From: Endomychus coccineus
Taxonomy: Eukaryota > Arthropoda > Insecta > Coleoptera > Endomychidae
DNA length: 64,000 nucleotides
Assembly: GCA_958510875.1 (NCBI GenBank)
Contig: OY294068.1
Span: 173,011,411-173,075,410 of the forward strand
Direction: 5' to 3'
The notes beneath the pieces are model-generated. The model worked only from the letters and a program-made list of their open reading frames with translations. It had not been told where the DNA came from and made no database searches. The position numbers were made by a program, and so were the translations under genes. Each line of letters starts with the position of its first letter. The stretch's first letter is position 1. Positions 1 through 11,120 of the stretch are shown in pieces.

Positions 1-427
1 ACAATAAAATTGAATACTTGAGAAATTAACCATAAATCATTTGGATTCGACCATTCTAGAATTTGGGACAAGATCCAGAAGTACTGCTCTGATCTAGTTA
101 CTTGCACCAACATTGACTTTTTCCGATCAATAGAATATAGAACATTTCCCAGTATGATAGAGGTCGAATCATAAATTAATTATTTGTACATAGAATCTGC
201 GTTCCTATGCTGCTGATTAGTTACCGGTTGCCCCGCACAGCGTTGCCATGTAACATGATATTATAACCGAAAATTTACCAAAATTGATAATGATTTTGAT
301 AATTTCAAGTACTAAAATCTAGATTGTCTGAACACACATCATACACTAATAAACTATAACAGAGTTCACACTGTGGATGCACTATCACACAATAAGTAAG
401 AAGCAATCACCATTATGCACTAAATAC
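1..427. other. Intergenic sequence, no gene seen
   Basis: AT-rich sequence with no coding region, RNA gene or structured repeat that I recognise. The last ~80 bases belong to the repeat described at 345-1785. Confidence 0.5.
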
Positions 428-435
428 TGTTAGAG

Positions 436-1695
436 CAGTGGCGGCTCGTGAACTTTTAAAGAGAAGAGGTAGACATAAAACGTTTCTTTAAAAATATACT
501 CTACTCAGCCAATTAATTTAACTTTTGCACAGCGACCGTACCAGCTACTTCAGTGACAAAATTAATTGTTGCCCAGCAAGAACCAACGTGGACGTGTAGA
601 GTTTCTCTTGGCAAAAAATTATTTTTTTCGTTTTTTGTTTCTTATTTTTTTTTGGATTTTTGATATTTTTTCTTTTTTTCGGAATTTTTCATATTTTGTT
701 TTTTTTTTATTAATTTTATTAGCTTTTTTTATATATTAACGGAATTCTACGGTCTTTAGTTTGCGAAAAATGATCAATAATATTATCATAAAATGTATCA
801 TTTTGTTTTAAGTGTTTTACTAAATCTTTTTCAATAGATATCAAACTAACATTGTATAAACGATTTTGGTCCATTGTATTTCGCATGTAAGTTTTAATTC
901 GTTTGAGAGTAGAAAATGATCTCTCCACCGATGCCGACGTGACAGGAATGGTGACTGTCAAACAAAGTAGTTTATAAAACTGAGGTAAAACTTGTTGCAA
1001 ATCGTTGTCTATCATATATTTTATCATATCGGCGTGACTGTCGTACTGGCCTAAAATATCTTTATCCGAGTATATAACGCATAATTCATTGAGCAGTGTT
1101 ATTTTATCAAAAAATTTATATTTTAGAACTAAGTTATCTAAAAGTGTATTTGGAAACTCTTTTTAATGTCTTACCTGATATTTCTAATCCTTTCAAATCC
1201 GGTAAAGACCGTTTATTTGAAAAAAACACTTTTCTGTCATATGTTAATCCACTAAATGAATTTTCTAAGAAGTCACCGAACCGATAAATTATAACTTAAC
1301 CTTACTTCGCGTCGCGAAACAAGAACAATAACTAACGGAGCACGTGTCGCAGCCTCGCAACGGCAGCAAGTAATCGTATTTCATACGACTGACCGAGCGA
1401 ACGAAAGGCTAGCCTACAGAGAGTGTTGCCATATCCGCTGTTTTACCCTATTTGGCAATTGGGCTGGTTGGAAAAACGGCAACTGTGTTGACCACACGTA
1501 TTTAGCGTTTGAGATATATAGAGAATCTAGCCTCTGGCCACTGTTGCCAGATTAAAAATAACTACTGAGAACGGGGAATTAATTGTAAAATTTAAAGAAT
1601 TATCAGAGAAACAGGAAATAAAATAGAGAGTGATCATTAAGATAAATTGGTGAGGAGGCTGAGCCTCCTTAGCCTCCTTCGAGGAGCCGTCACTG
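436..1695 (-). mobile_element. hAT transposon, internally deleted
   Basis: The element starts CAGTGGCGGCTCGTG and ends with the imperfect inverted repeat GAGGAGCCGTCACTG. It is flanked by a perfect 8-bp duplication TGTTAGAG (428-435 and 1696-1703), the size hAT transposases make. It is 1260 bp, against 1851 bp for the related copy at 29369-31219. Transposase coding sequence lies on the minus strand and is reduced to the C-terminal part plus a 5' scrap, so it cannot be autonomous. Confidence 0.9.
719..1145 (-). pseudogene. hAT transposase, C-terminal fragment
   Basis: This is the C-terminal hAT dimerisation region. The most telling residues are TSASVERSFSTLKRIKTYMR, followed by NRLYNVSLISI and a basic tail. 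The reading frame stays open upstream of the first Met to about 1145. The N-terminal zinc finger and most of the RNase H-like catalytic core are missing because of an internal deletion. The protein fragment closely matches the one at 30656-31018 with scattered substitutions. In the family, this domain mediates transposase multimerisation in the nucleus. No function is expected here. Confidence 0.85.
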
Positions 1696-1703
1696 TGTTA
1701 GAG

Positions 1704-2463
1704 TACTGAGAACCTTTTCGCTACCAAGAAGAGATCATCAGAGTTTAACAGCTGAAAGGTCCTCAGTAGTTTTAGTGGATACATCATGAAATTCCAGTAA
1801 TTCAGCATTCAACAAAAAAATACTTTGGAAGCATTTCAAGAAGCATTCCAGTTCAAACATTTCACAAATATATTAATTTTCTAATTATATTTCTATAGAG
1901 AATGACGCCTAGGTATGCAACATGATAACCTGGAAACTAACGTAGCAAACAGGTAGGTTTGGGGGCTGTTATACCACCAGCTTTATAATGTAAGAAAATA
2001 AGTTACATAAATATCGGACTAAAATAAAGCTACAAAATCGGCTTTCTCATCAGACTTTTCTGAATGTCTACATTCCTGCCCTCATGAGTTCAGGTTTTAC
2101 ATATTTATAATTCTGATAAATGATTAAGTGGGAATTTGATTTTCACTGATAAAAATTAGTGATTTTGCAATCTTATGTTTTTGTTGCTGGAGTATAACTT
2201 CCTGTATAACCTGAAATTCCCTAAAATGGGTAACGATTTAGTTGAGAATCTCAAGTACTGTTACGTGATGGTAGAAACTTCAGAATTGAATAAAAAAGGT
2301 CTATCGAAATCAGTTGCTTCTTTTCCATTTTTACAATTGACTTGAACAGTTTACGAAGAAATAAATGTACTAATTATTTTTTTTTTGTAGAGAATTTCGT
2401 CCACATTTGAATACTTTGTGTATTCTAATCGTATAGTAAGAGTAGTGTGGCATATGTTACAAC
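1704..2463. other. Intergenic, nothing recognised
   Basis: After the repeat remnant ending near 1785 I see only AT-rich unique-looking sequence with no coding or structural signal. Confidence 0.5.
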
Positions 2464-2465
2464 TA

Positions 2466-3649
2466 GTCCGGTCAAATTAGACGTTTTTTTTTGCCAACCC
2501 AGCAAATTTTCCGGACTCAACCAAATGAGATGCGGTTTTTTGCAAACTGTTCGGGAGGCTAAATAGAACATTTGAACAATAAAACATATAGCCGCTAGGA
2601 CGTTCTCTAGCTTTGGGGCCATAAATTGGCCAATTTTCATGTCCAATTTTTTGTAAAATTCGTAAAATCCTTAAAAAGTTCTCAAAGTGGCCAAAAAATT
2701 CCTCTCGGGGGTTTTCGAGGTCGCTGATCAAGATTCCGAAGTCAGATTTTATATTTCGCCATTCCCTGGGGAGTAATTGGCCAATTATTCACCGAAAAAA
2801 GACCAATTTCTAATTTAAAATAAAAATTCGTTATTTAATTTTTTTTTTGCGTTTTATTAAATTAACAGGAAATAGTATTTCAATTTGAAACTTTTTGTCG
2901 ATTTGCCCCATTTTTGGGGCAATAATTGTCCAATTACTCCCCAGGGAATGGCTAAATATAAAATCTGACTTCGGAATCTTGATCAGCGACCTCGAAAACC
3001 CCCGAGAGGAATTTTTTGGACACTTTGAAAACTTTTTGTCGATTTGCCCCATGTTTGGGGCAATAATTGTCCAATTACTCCCCAGGGAATGGCTAAATAT
3101 AAAATCTGACTTCGGAATCTTGATCAGCGACCTCGAAAACCCCCGAGAGGAATTTTTTGGACACTTTGAAAACTTTTTGTCGATTTGCCCCATTTTTGGG
3201 GCAATAATTGTCCAATTACTCCCCAGGGAATGGCTAAATATAAAATCTGACTTCGGAATCTTGATCAGCGACCTCGAAAACCCCCGAGAGGAATTTTTTG
3301 GACACTTTGAAAACTTTTTGTCGATTTGCCCCATTTTTGGGGCAATAATTGGCCAATTACTCCCCAGGGAATGGCTAAATATAAAATCTGACTTCGGAAT
3401 CTTGATCAGCGACCTCGAAAACCCCCGAGAGGAATTTTTTGAGAACTTTTTAAGGATTTTACGAATTTTACAAAAAATTGGACATGAAAATTGGCCAATT
3501 TATGGCCCCAAAGCTAGAGAACGTCCTAGCGGCTATATGTTTTATTGTTCAAATGTTCTATTTAGCCTCCCGAACAGTTTGCAAAAAACCGCATCTCATT
3601 TGGTTGAGTCCGGAAAATTTGCTGGGCTAATTGTCTATTTTGACCGGAC
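2466..3649. mobile_element. TA-flanked fold-back DNA element
   Basis: Terminal inverted repeats begin GTCCGGTCAAA and end TTTGACCGGAC, with TA on both sides (2464-2465, 3650-3651), which suggests a Tc1/mariner-type target. The two arms are ~300 bp (about 2466-2800 and 3340-3649) and nearly complementary along their whole length. The core is a 141-bp tandem array derived from the arm sequence. No transposase is encoded. Open frames across the element are artefacts of the repeat length. Confidence 0.8.
2891..3440. repeat. 141-bp tandem repeat, about 4 copies
   Basis: Unit starts fall at 2891, 3032, 3173 and 3314, exactly 141 bp apart, with only a few base differences between units. The last unit is partial and runs into the right arm of the fold-back. 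The unit contains TTTGGGGCAATAATTG, CCCCAGGGAATGGC and GATCAGCGACCTCGAAAACC. Because 141 is a multiple of three, both strands show repetitive open frames (47-residue periodicity) with no sign of being real proteins. Confidence 0.95.
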
Positions 3650-3651
3650 TA

Positions 3652-4148
3652 AACTCAATAGGAATGTTTCCACTACTTGAAATAACATGTCTCTCAGTTC
3701 TATTGACACTGCTAAGCTAAGCGCTAAGCGTATAAATCCCGTTTCATTGCTTTGTTAAACTAATATGAATCATTTGATCCTAAAACGTGGAAGCAAATGT
3801 TAATGGTTCTTCTTTTTCAAATACATTGGAATTAAAATTCGTATTTTGCAATTTTCGGTTGTCGTGAAATAATTCATTAAATCACTAATTTGTAATTTCT
3901 ATCGCAGTCTATAATATTGATAAATTACTTCAGTTTGGTTTGAGGTGAACCAATCAATGCTTCCAAGATTACTCCTCCAATGCGGTCATTTTAGCCAGCA
4001 AAATACAGGACATGTAGGTTTTCAATAATTGTAGGTAGATATCGAACTTAACAATGAATAATTTTTTTCTCACCTCACTTGTTTCACCAAGTATCTTAAG
4101 CGTTCTGGAATGATATAATGTAACCTTGGAAATAATGGAGATGATATA
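3652..4148. other. Intergenic, nothing recognised
   Basis: No coding region or repeat structure recognised between the two fold-back elements. Confidence 0.5.
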
Positions 4149-4150
4149 TA

Positions 4151-4948
4151 CAGGATGTCTCAGATTTTAATCGGGAAAATTTAATAGACGATAGAAAATT
4201 TGATTTTGCGAAAAAAATTCCGGAAAACATATATGCACAGACGCTTAGTTTTTGAGATAAATTTTTTTTTTAGTCATAATTGGTGAAGATCTTGAAGGGG
4301 TAGTTGGTGTTTTTCTCCCCAACTTCTACGCTACTAGAGACAACCATTTAAACCGCCAATATTTTCTACACAAAAAAGATACTCTTGGTCATAAGCTCTA
4401 AATATGACCGTTTTCGAGAAAAATCAACTTTTATGTTGAAAAACATGGTCAATTTTTTGGTTTTGTTACTTGTTCTAACGTTTGAATAAATTTTGTTTAA
4501 TTAGTAAGAATTGACCATGTTTTTCAACATAAAAGTTGATTTTTCTCGAAAACGGTCAACTTTAGAGCTTATGACCAGAAGTATCTTTTTTGTGTAGAAA
4601 ACATTGGCGGTTCAAATGGTTGTCTCAAAACCGTACTTTTTCCAGTGACGTAGAAGTTGGGGAGAAAAACACCAACTACCCCTTCAAAATCTTCACCAAT
4701 TATGACTAAAAAAAATTTCATCACACAGAACATAGTTTACTATGAGTAAAAAATGCTTGCGAAAGCTGTGTTCTGTACGATAAACGGTTCCGGAGATATT
4801 CGCAAAAAACGAAATTTTTGTATCAATTTCAACACCCTGTATCTCAAAAACTAAGCGTCTGTGCATATATGTTATCAAGAATTTTTTCCTCAAAATCAAA
4901 TTTTCTATCCTCTACTGAATTTTCCCGATTAAAATCTGAGATACCCTG
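4151..4948. mobile_element. TA-flanked fold-back element, 798 bp
   Basis: The ends CAGGATGTCTCAGATTTTAA and the complement of TTAAAATCTGAGATACCCTG are flanked by TA (4149-4150, 4949-4950). The inner arms, about 4255-4445 and 4515-4715, are almost perfect reverse complements around a short spacer near 4480. The right half has ~130 bp (about 4720-4850) with no partner in the left half, so the left copy suffered a deletion. The end sequence CAGGRTGTCTC resembles that of other insect Tc1/mariner-like MITEs. No transposase is present. Confidence 0.8.
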
Positions 4949-4950
4949 TA

Positions 4951-5874
4951 TATTGGATATGAATCCATTGACATTATTTTCTGCCCTGCATTGAAATAAT
5001 GACTATGATGTCTTCTAATTTTCTGGCGTGATCCAGACATTTGAAAGAAGGTTATTTTGTCAATTTTCACTCCTGAAGGAGCATTCTGACTGAATTGAAA
5101 CCCATTTCAGGACCTCTTTCCATTGAGGTTGAGATTATGCTGTGTGCTGAAGTTGACAACCAATTGTATTATTTGCATTATCGAGGTTTTCAAATGTTAT
5201 TGTACAGTCAGTGACTCATAAGACGTCTTAAAATTTTTCTGTGTTCGTCTGTGTCTAAAGCCGAGATGAATTATGTTTTCCATCGCTTTTGCAAGCAATG
5301 TATAAAATCAATAGAGAAAATTAACCCCGGCTGCGTAAAAAGAAGTTGCGGGTATATTAAAATTTCCAATTATATTTATTTGAATTTCACTTCGTCCCTA
5401 TTGCCATCATGAGTGTTGGGAGCAGTATTAACTGAAATTCTTTAAATTCTTTACAATTTAATTTCCTACTCCCCCTCTGGTCGTTCATTTCAGCTTAACA
5501 AGTTAATTCTTATTCGTTCTGTAAAGCCTCTCAGTTAAATTTTGTAAGTTTCTTAACCAGAGAAATTTCTAATACTCGTTTGGCTGTTAGATATAACTTG
5601 TGTATGCCTTTAACGTTTGGAAAGTTGAAAATCTTTCCAATTACATTCAACAATAATGCTGCAGCTTTTTATTTGCTATGAGATACTGATTAACTTCCCG
5701 AAATAATTAGAACGAGAGCAACATCTCTGTTGAATATTTGCAATCAAAATGGTTTTCAAAATTCAAAGATACTACATGAAAACGATTTTATAAGAACGCT
5801 ATTGATTTTCGAATTAATTTGAGTTAATTGACTATTCAATGTAGGATTATTAAACTGAATGAACGTAGCAATTA
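4951..5874. other. Intergenic, nothing recognised
   Basis: AT-rich sequence without a recognisable gene or repeat. Confidence 0.5.
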
Positions 5875-5946
5875 TGCCAAAGGGGGGATTCGAACCCACA
5901 TCTCCTGAATTTGGTTCAGCATGTTGTCCAATTACACCACTTTGGT
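5875..5946 (-). tRNA. Degenerate tRNA-like unit or tRNA-derived SINE head
   Basis: Read on the minus strand this 72-nt stretch has a near-consensus A box (TGGTGTAATTGG) and a perfect B box (GGTTCGAATCC). It folds as a cloverleaf: acceptor ACCAAAG/CTTTGGC with 6 of 7 pairs, T stem with 4 of 5, anticodon stem with 4 of 5. The seven-base anticodon loop is ACCAAAT, so the anticodon position reads CAA (Leu), but base 33 is C instead of the near-invariant U. The D stem is poor. I read it as a tRNA pseudogene or SINE head. A working tRNA is less likely. Confidence 0.45.
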
Positions 5947-8390
5947 CCTATCAAAGCTTTATATTTCTGAAAGGCTGAAAGGATAGTAGATCATTGATAA
6001 ACATATGCGATTCGATGCCCCGCCATAGATAGATTATGCACATATTATGATGAGTCGCTTAGGGACAAGCACCATGTCTCACTTTAATAATAAATGAAGA
6101 AGGAACCTCAATCAACTAAAACAAACATTCAACTACTAACCTACCAGAAATATATAGAAATTGAAAAGACTAACTCGTGAAAAAATGTATTGAAGTTTCG
6201 AAATCGGGGAGCAAAATGAATACCGGAGGCTTTATCACCTCAGCTAGAACCGCCGATGCAGGTTGAACATTGAACTCGATATATCAACAGTTAATTCGCT
6301 TGCCGCCAGGAGCATATATTCACTATATGGGTGAGGCATGACGCTTTCCAGGAACGTATTTATAGCTTTTCAATGGAGCAGGGTGGGGGGGGGGGTCGGA
6401 AGGCTCAACCACAAATTTTCGTTTTGATCCCCTATGTTGAAGTGGGAATAACGATTTTTACCTTTATTTATATATTACCTCTATGGTATCTGTTCATTGG
6501 CGCCGGATGGTGGTAGTGCCGCAGAATAATGATGTAATGATGATTAATGTGAATTAATGAACGATTCAATGGTGTTCTGGACTCCAAACCCCCCTAATTT
6601 ATATACGTCCTTGGCGCTTGCCTATTATCCCTTCGTCATTTTATGTTTAATCGTTTTTGAAATTGGGAGTGTAAGAATGATTATTACTATGGTTGCAATT
6701 ACTCTTTCAACTCATTCAGGGATAACTCTCAGCATCCTGGTTCTATATTTTTCAATAGAACTGAGAAATGTGATGGGCAAGTAATATGTTAAGTAGATGA
6801 AGTATATTACGATATTACATTTTCTAAATTATGAAAATGACTTAGACTATATTTAACATGGGATTAACATCATTCTCTGACTAGTGACTACTCTTCGAAA
6901 TCACAAAAATATAAAAATAATCAGTAATCGAATGAATCATCTCAGCTGTAAGTATATGAGTGTATTTTTGTTGGAAAATGAATTCCAGGTATTACACACA
7001 ATAACATTTGTTCATTAAGAGTGTAAATCAATCAATTTATAAGTATATGTATTTCTCTTCCTGAAGATGACCGCTTAGTCATCAATTATTGATCAAGTAT
7101 CCAGGTGAGATAAATCAATATTTGTTAAGCGCATTGAGTGGGAAGTGTTGTTAATCTAAACATACTGTGGATTAAATATTACTATGATTAGACTTTGAAG
7201 AAAACGTAGCTGCTATTTGATTGGTTCTTTACTATTCGAAAATATGGTGAATGAAATGTAATAAGTTATGTATGATTTAATTTGGTGCATGTCCCGACAA
7301 GTTAATTAAATTCTAAATATTACTCTATTACAAGAGAAGTCTTTGATATTTAAACAAAACGATGTACCTATTTCATTAACGCTATAAGTAAATAAAACAA
7401 TTAAATCCCATTTATCTTTAAACAGAATTCTGTAGTTTCAGTTACTGAAGTTATTAAGATATCTAAATTTCGCGAAAAGGGTTATCCGAAAGGACTCCTG
7501 CAGTCTTGGGTTTTGAGATTTGCACTAAATTTATGGTGGATTTTGTCTTCCCTTCTCCAAACTAGTAAATCAAGTGTTAGGGGATGACTATTTTCAAATA
7601 CAAGAGTTTCTGGTACAGTATGGTGTAGGTGTAGGTTTTTTCTGCATCAGCATATTATGAAAATTTGTTATACCACACTGTGTAGATTGAAAAGATCTGA
7701 TCCGTTATAGAAACGATGATTCCATATTCATTTCGGACCTAATTTTCATTCGATATATTGAACCCATTTTGAATTATCCCGACCGTATCAAATTATTAGA
7801 GTGAACAAAATTAGTTGCCTTATGTTGTCTTTGTTTTGAGAAAGACGGTATAAGAGGTAGGATACAAGTTAATTTGAACGCAAGTCAAGGAATAAAAATG
7901 TGTTTGTTATTGATCCAACTTGCGCAGAGAAGTCCGTAATGCTCTTTTAGGTCTAAAACAACGCTATGTAAATTGCCACCCAATTCCGAAATAGTCTCGT
8001 TCACAAAATATTCCCTACGCACAACGAACGAAACGGATCCCTCAATTCTAACGTCAGCGATTTCACATTCATACATACGCTCTTGCGTTCTCTATCTATT
8101 ATTAAATATTCAAATAGAAATGAAGAGCGACACCTGGTATTCTGAAATAGCGAATTGTTTATATTTAAAAACATGAAATCAATAATTGATACGATTGACT
8201 TATTCTAATACTTAAAGCTGAAAGTTGCAGATATTAACTCCAATATAATATTTACGAACAAATTACTTCATGCAAAGAACATAGTTACCGACAATTAACT
8301 AATTCATTTATTTTGAACTGAATGATAGAATGAGTTATTGATTGCTTACAACAAAGATGTAATTTCTTGAATACTATAATATAGCTATTA
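5947..8390. other. Intergenic, no gene recognised
   Basis: This 2.4-kb stretch holds a G-run near 6384 and several short open frames (for example 6331-6516, 6557-6784). They have no recognisable domain, conserved start context or neighbours. I see no gene. Confidence 0.5.
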
Positions 8391-9040
8391 GTCGAGGAAA
8401 TAAAGCACTAAAATAAGTCAGACCGTCCAATATAATTCAAATAGTAATTTTTTTAAGATACAAAAATATATCAATAAGAACAAGCCGTAGTTTGCGTTCT
8501 CTATGACTATGACCACGAACTTTTTGAGTGCTATTTTCGTGATCAGCGACTCCAAAAGCCTCCGAGAGCCAGAATTTGTTGCATATTATGAAGAAAAATT
8601 TTCGAATTTCTAGAAGATGAGGTTTTCGATATCCGGCTATCCCCAGGAAAGTTTTTGCATGTGGTAAGCTTCATTAGCGACCTTTCTATCCTCACTAGAA
8701 CAGTTGACAAGCATTAAAATAATTCTTAATGAAATTCATCGATATCCAGGGCGTCAGGACCCCCGTATACCCTGGGGATGGTCCAAGGGGACCTCAGGGA
8801 ATTTTTTGGACATCATATTCGTGATCAGCGACCCAAAAAAAACCTGAGAAACCAATTCAAATCCGTTTTTTTATTCACCTCAAAAAGTGCACTCAGAAAA
8901 ATGCATTTTTTGGCTGTAGAAATGCAATAAATTTTTTCCGCAAAAAACAAGCGTGGCAGAAAATTTCTAAATTATCTTCCGAAACAACAATTCATCCAAC
9001 TACGCCAGTGATAGAAGGTGGAATGCTTTATTTCCTCGTC
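8391..9040. mobile_element. Non-autonomous TIR element, 650 bp
   Basis: Terminal inverted repeats GTCGAGGAAATAAAGCA (8391) and the complement of TGCTTTATTTCCTCGTC (ending 9040) differ at one position. Internally there are two GTGATCAGCGAC blocks (about 8540 and 8818) that also occur in the 141-bp array at 2.9 kb, and a CCCTGGGGATGG block. No coding sequence is present. A target duplication is not clear. Confidence 0.65.
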
Positions 9041-10084
9041 TATATGCAATTAGGATGCTTTCGATTGAGATGAGGTGGCAGTAAATGTATTTGACAATTT
9101 TATTGATGAATTATAAATATATAAATATCTATCCGACCATTCAAAACTACGTCATTAAATTTTAATATTCTGTGCTCTTTTGTTGTAGGTACATGCAAAA
9201 TATATATTATATATTATAGCTAAATTTTATAGCTTAATTTTTATATAACTTACCGATTACGACGAATTGAACTCTAATGTACATGCTGTCCAAATATCAC
9301 AAAGAATAGGCGTGGCTTTTATTATTGAAGAAAAACACAAAAAAGTTCTATCTTTGGTTAGAAATTGTTGATTCATTTGGCCCTTGATTTATTAGAATTT
9401 AGTCTGTACTAATCAGTATATGTTTAAGTGTATGCATGCTACTCTACTATTAGAATATAATATCAAATGATAATAATGATTTAGAGTACTTTTTGTTAAT
9501 ATAAGAGTTATTACTCATGTTCTATCTTAGGACTATCGGTAACTTTTCAAATAGGTACCCCTTCAGCTTTCACACTGAAGCATAATTCAATAATCAAAAT
9601 ACTTTTTTAATTCAATGAGCGATAAATTTATATTGAATACTCAGTTCTTATTTCTTATTCTTTCTGCAATATAAAACTCTAATCAATGTCCTTCAGACCC
9701 AGACCCAGTATTATCTCTGCTAATAACATGAAGAGGAATGTTACAAAATAAAGGATATAGTTTTAAAACTCATAATGGGAAAGGGAATAGTGTTTATAAT
9801 AAAGCAACAACGAAATGGTGTAGCATCTATGACGGTATTAGATCGGGACTAATTAAATGAATTTGTAATAATACTAGCGCCACTTATTTACCCAGGGACC
9901 GCGAAAAGAGGCTACAGTCTATCATAACGTTAACGTCAAATGTTAATAAAATTTGTGAAACTGCTTTATCAGTGGATTTTTTTGACAAACATCGGGTAAT
10001 ATCAGAAAAATAGATTGAGGAGGAGTAAATCTACGCAGGTTGGAGGTGCTATTGTAATGTCATTTATATGGAAGAGGCACTAAT
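9041..10084. other. Intergenic, nothing recognised
   Basis: No gene or repeat structure recognised. Confidence 0.5.
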
Positions 10085-10630
10085 AGGCACTAGATAAGGA
10101 TAATCCCTGTTTGTCTTTTTTATTGATAGGTTATTAGATAAGTTGGAGTATTGCGGTGCTGAAACTTGCTTGAGCAGCTACTGGTGAGGTCACAAATGTA
10201 TTGAAGGTTACAGAGTTTAGTGTGCCACAGGGACATGTTTCGGGTTCCGTCTTATCCACATCTGAGGGGCTTGTTTTGAGCTTGCTGATGACACCCCAGG
10301 GCTTATGAGAATAATACCTAAAAGAGTCTGAAAGTGAAAATTTAAGCTTACCTTTCCACATTCTCACAGTGGTTTGATATAAATTTGTTGAAAGCGAATG
10401 AACAAAAAACTATATTCTTTCCTTTCATTTCTAATGTGAAAAGGTTATCAAGGTATAAGACGCTTAACATACAGAATAACAATGAAAAGTCTGATATACA
10501 TGGTGAAGAAGTGAAGAATGAGTTTTTAGCTCGGTATAACGATACATAGAAATTTCAGGTGATGTACATATTGAGACAGTTGTCAAGAAAGGCAAATCAC
10601 TTATATTTTTGTTCAAATATTTAAATAGTA
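10085..10630 (+). pseudogene. Non-LTR retrotransposon reverse transcriptase fragment
   Basis: Translated in shifting frames, the stretch keeps the order of reverse-transcriptase signatures of a LINE. LLDKLEYCGA (10131) comes from the helix before motif B. SVPQGHVSGSV (about 10220) is a decayed GVPQGSVLGP. LADDTPG (about 10280) is a remnant of the catalytic YADDT box. SQWFDINLLKANEQKTIFF (about 10365-10425) comes from the thumb entry. Several frameshifts and stops separate them, and the sequence is 5' truncated. It encoded the polymerase for target-primed reverse transcription. The clade cannot be fixed, but it resembles jockey/CR1-type elements. Confidence 0.75.
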
Positions 10631-10639
10631 TTGTTAAAA

Positions 10640-11118
10640 ATTGAAAAAAAAATATGAAAATGGCAAAGAAGTGGGTTTATTAAAGCGATTCCTCAAAAAA
10701 GACGAACTTGTCTTAATGAACTCAATTACAACGAATCTGGGATGATTCACATTAGACCTCTCTATGGATATTCCAGTTTGGTCTGGCTGTTTTTGTATAG
10801 CCATTTCATAGCATATCAGGTTAGAAACCAATCTTGCACTTTTTCAACATTTTAAAATGACCGGAAACCCCCCACCCCCTATTTTATTACCCGATTTCTT
10901 CAGAATAATAGAAAAGTGTATAGTTTTTGGGGTCCAAGCTTTCCATTTGCTTACGAATGAACAGACATGGAAATTCGGCGGCTGGTGGATGGGAGTATTA
11001 TGTACCACTGTATCATAGTTGTTGTCAAATAGCGAGACAAAGCATTTTTAGAGATCGTTGGCGGTACTATGTGTAAAGACAGTAGAAGCAATTATTTTGA
11101 GATACTTTATCACATTGA
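10640..11118. other. Intergenic, nothing recognised
   Basis: No gene seen. A minus-strand open frame at 10634-10831 has no recognisable features. Confidence 0.5.
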
Positions 11119-11120
11119 TA

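Larger units (their letters stand above)
345..1785. repeat. Old repeat split by a hAT insertion
   Basis: The sequence on both sides of the hAT element (about 345-435 and 1696-1785) resembles the repeat near 24840-24990. Shared blocks are GAGTTCACACTGTGGAT, an AAGAA/GAAAT..AATCACC block, an ACTAAATACT-like block before the hAT, and TACTGAGA followed by TTTTAGTGGATA after it. The 24.9-kb copy folds back on itself, so this is probably a MITE into which the hAT jumped. The fold-back here is much decayed. Confidence 0.5.

Noticed and set aside
2895..3680. 261-residue open frame on + (and 167 on -)
   Set aside because: The 141-bp repeat length is a multiple of three, so any stop-free unit gives a long frame. 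Both strands are open, which indicates artefact.
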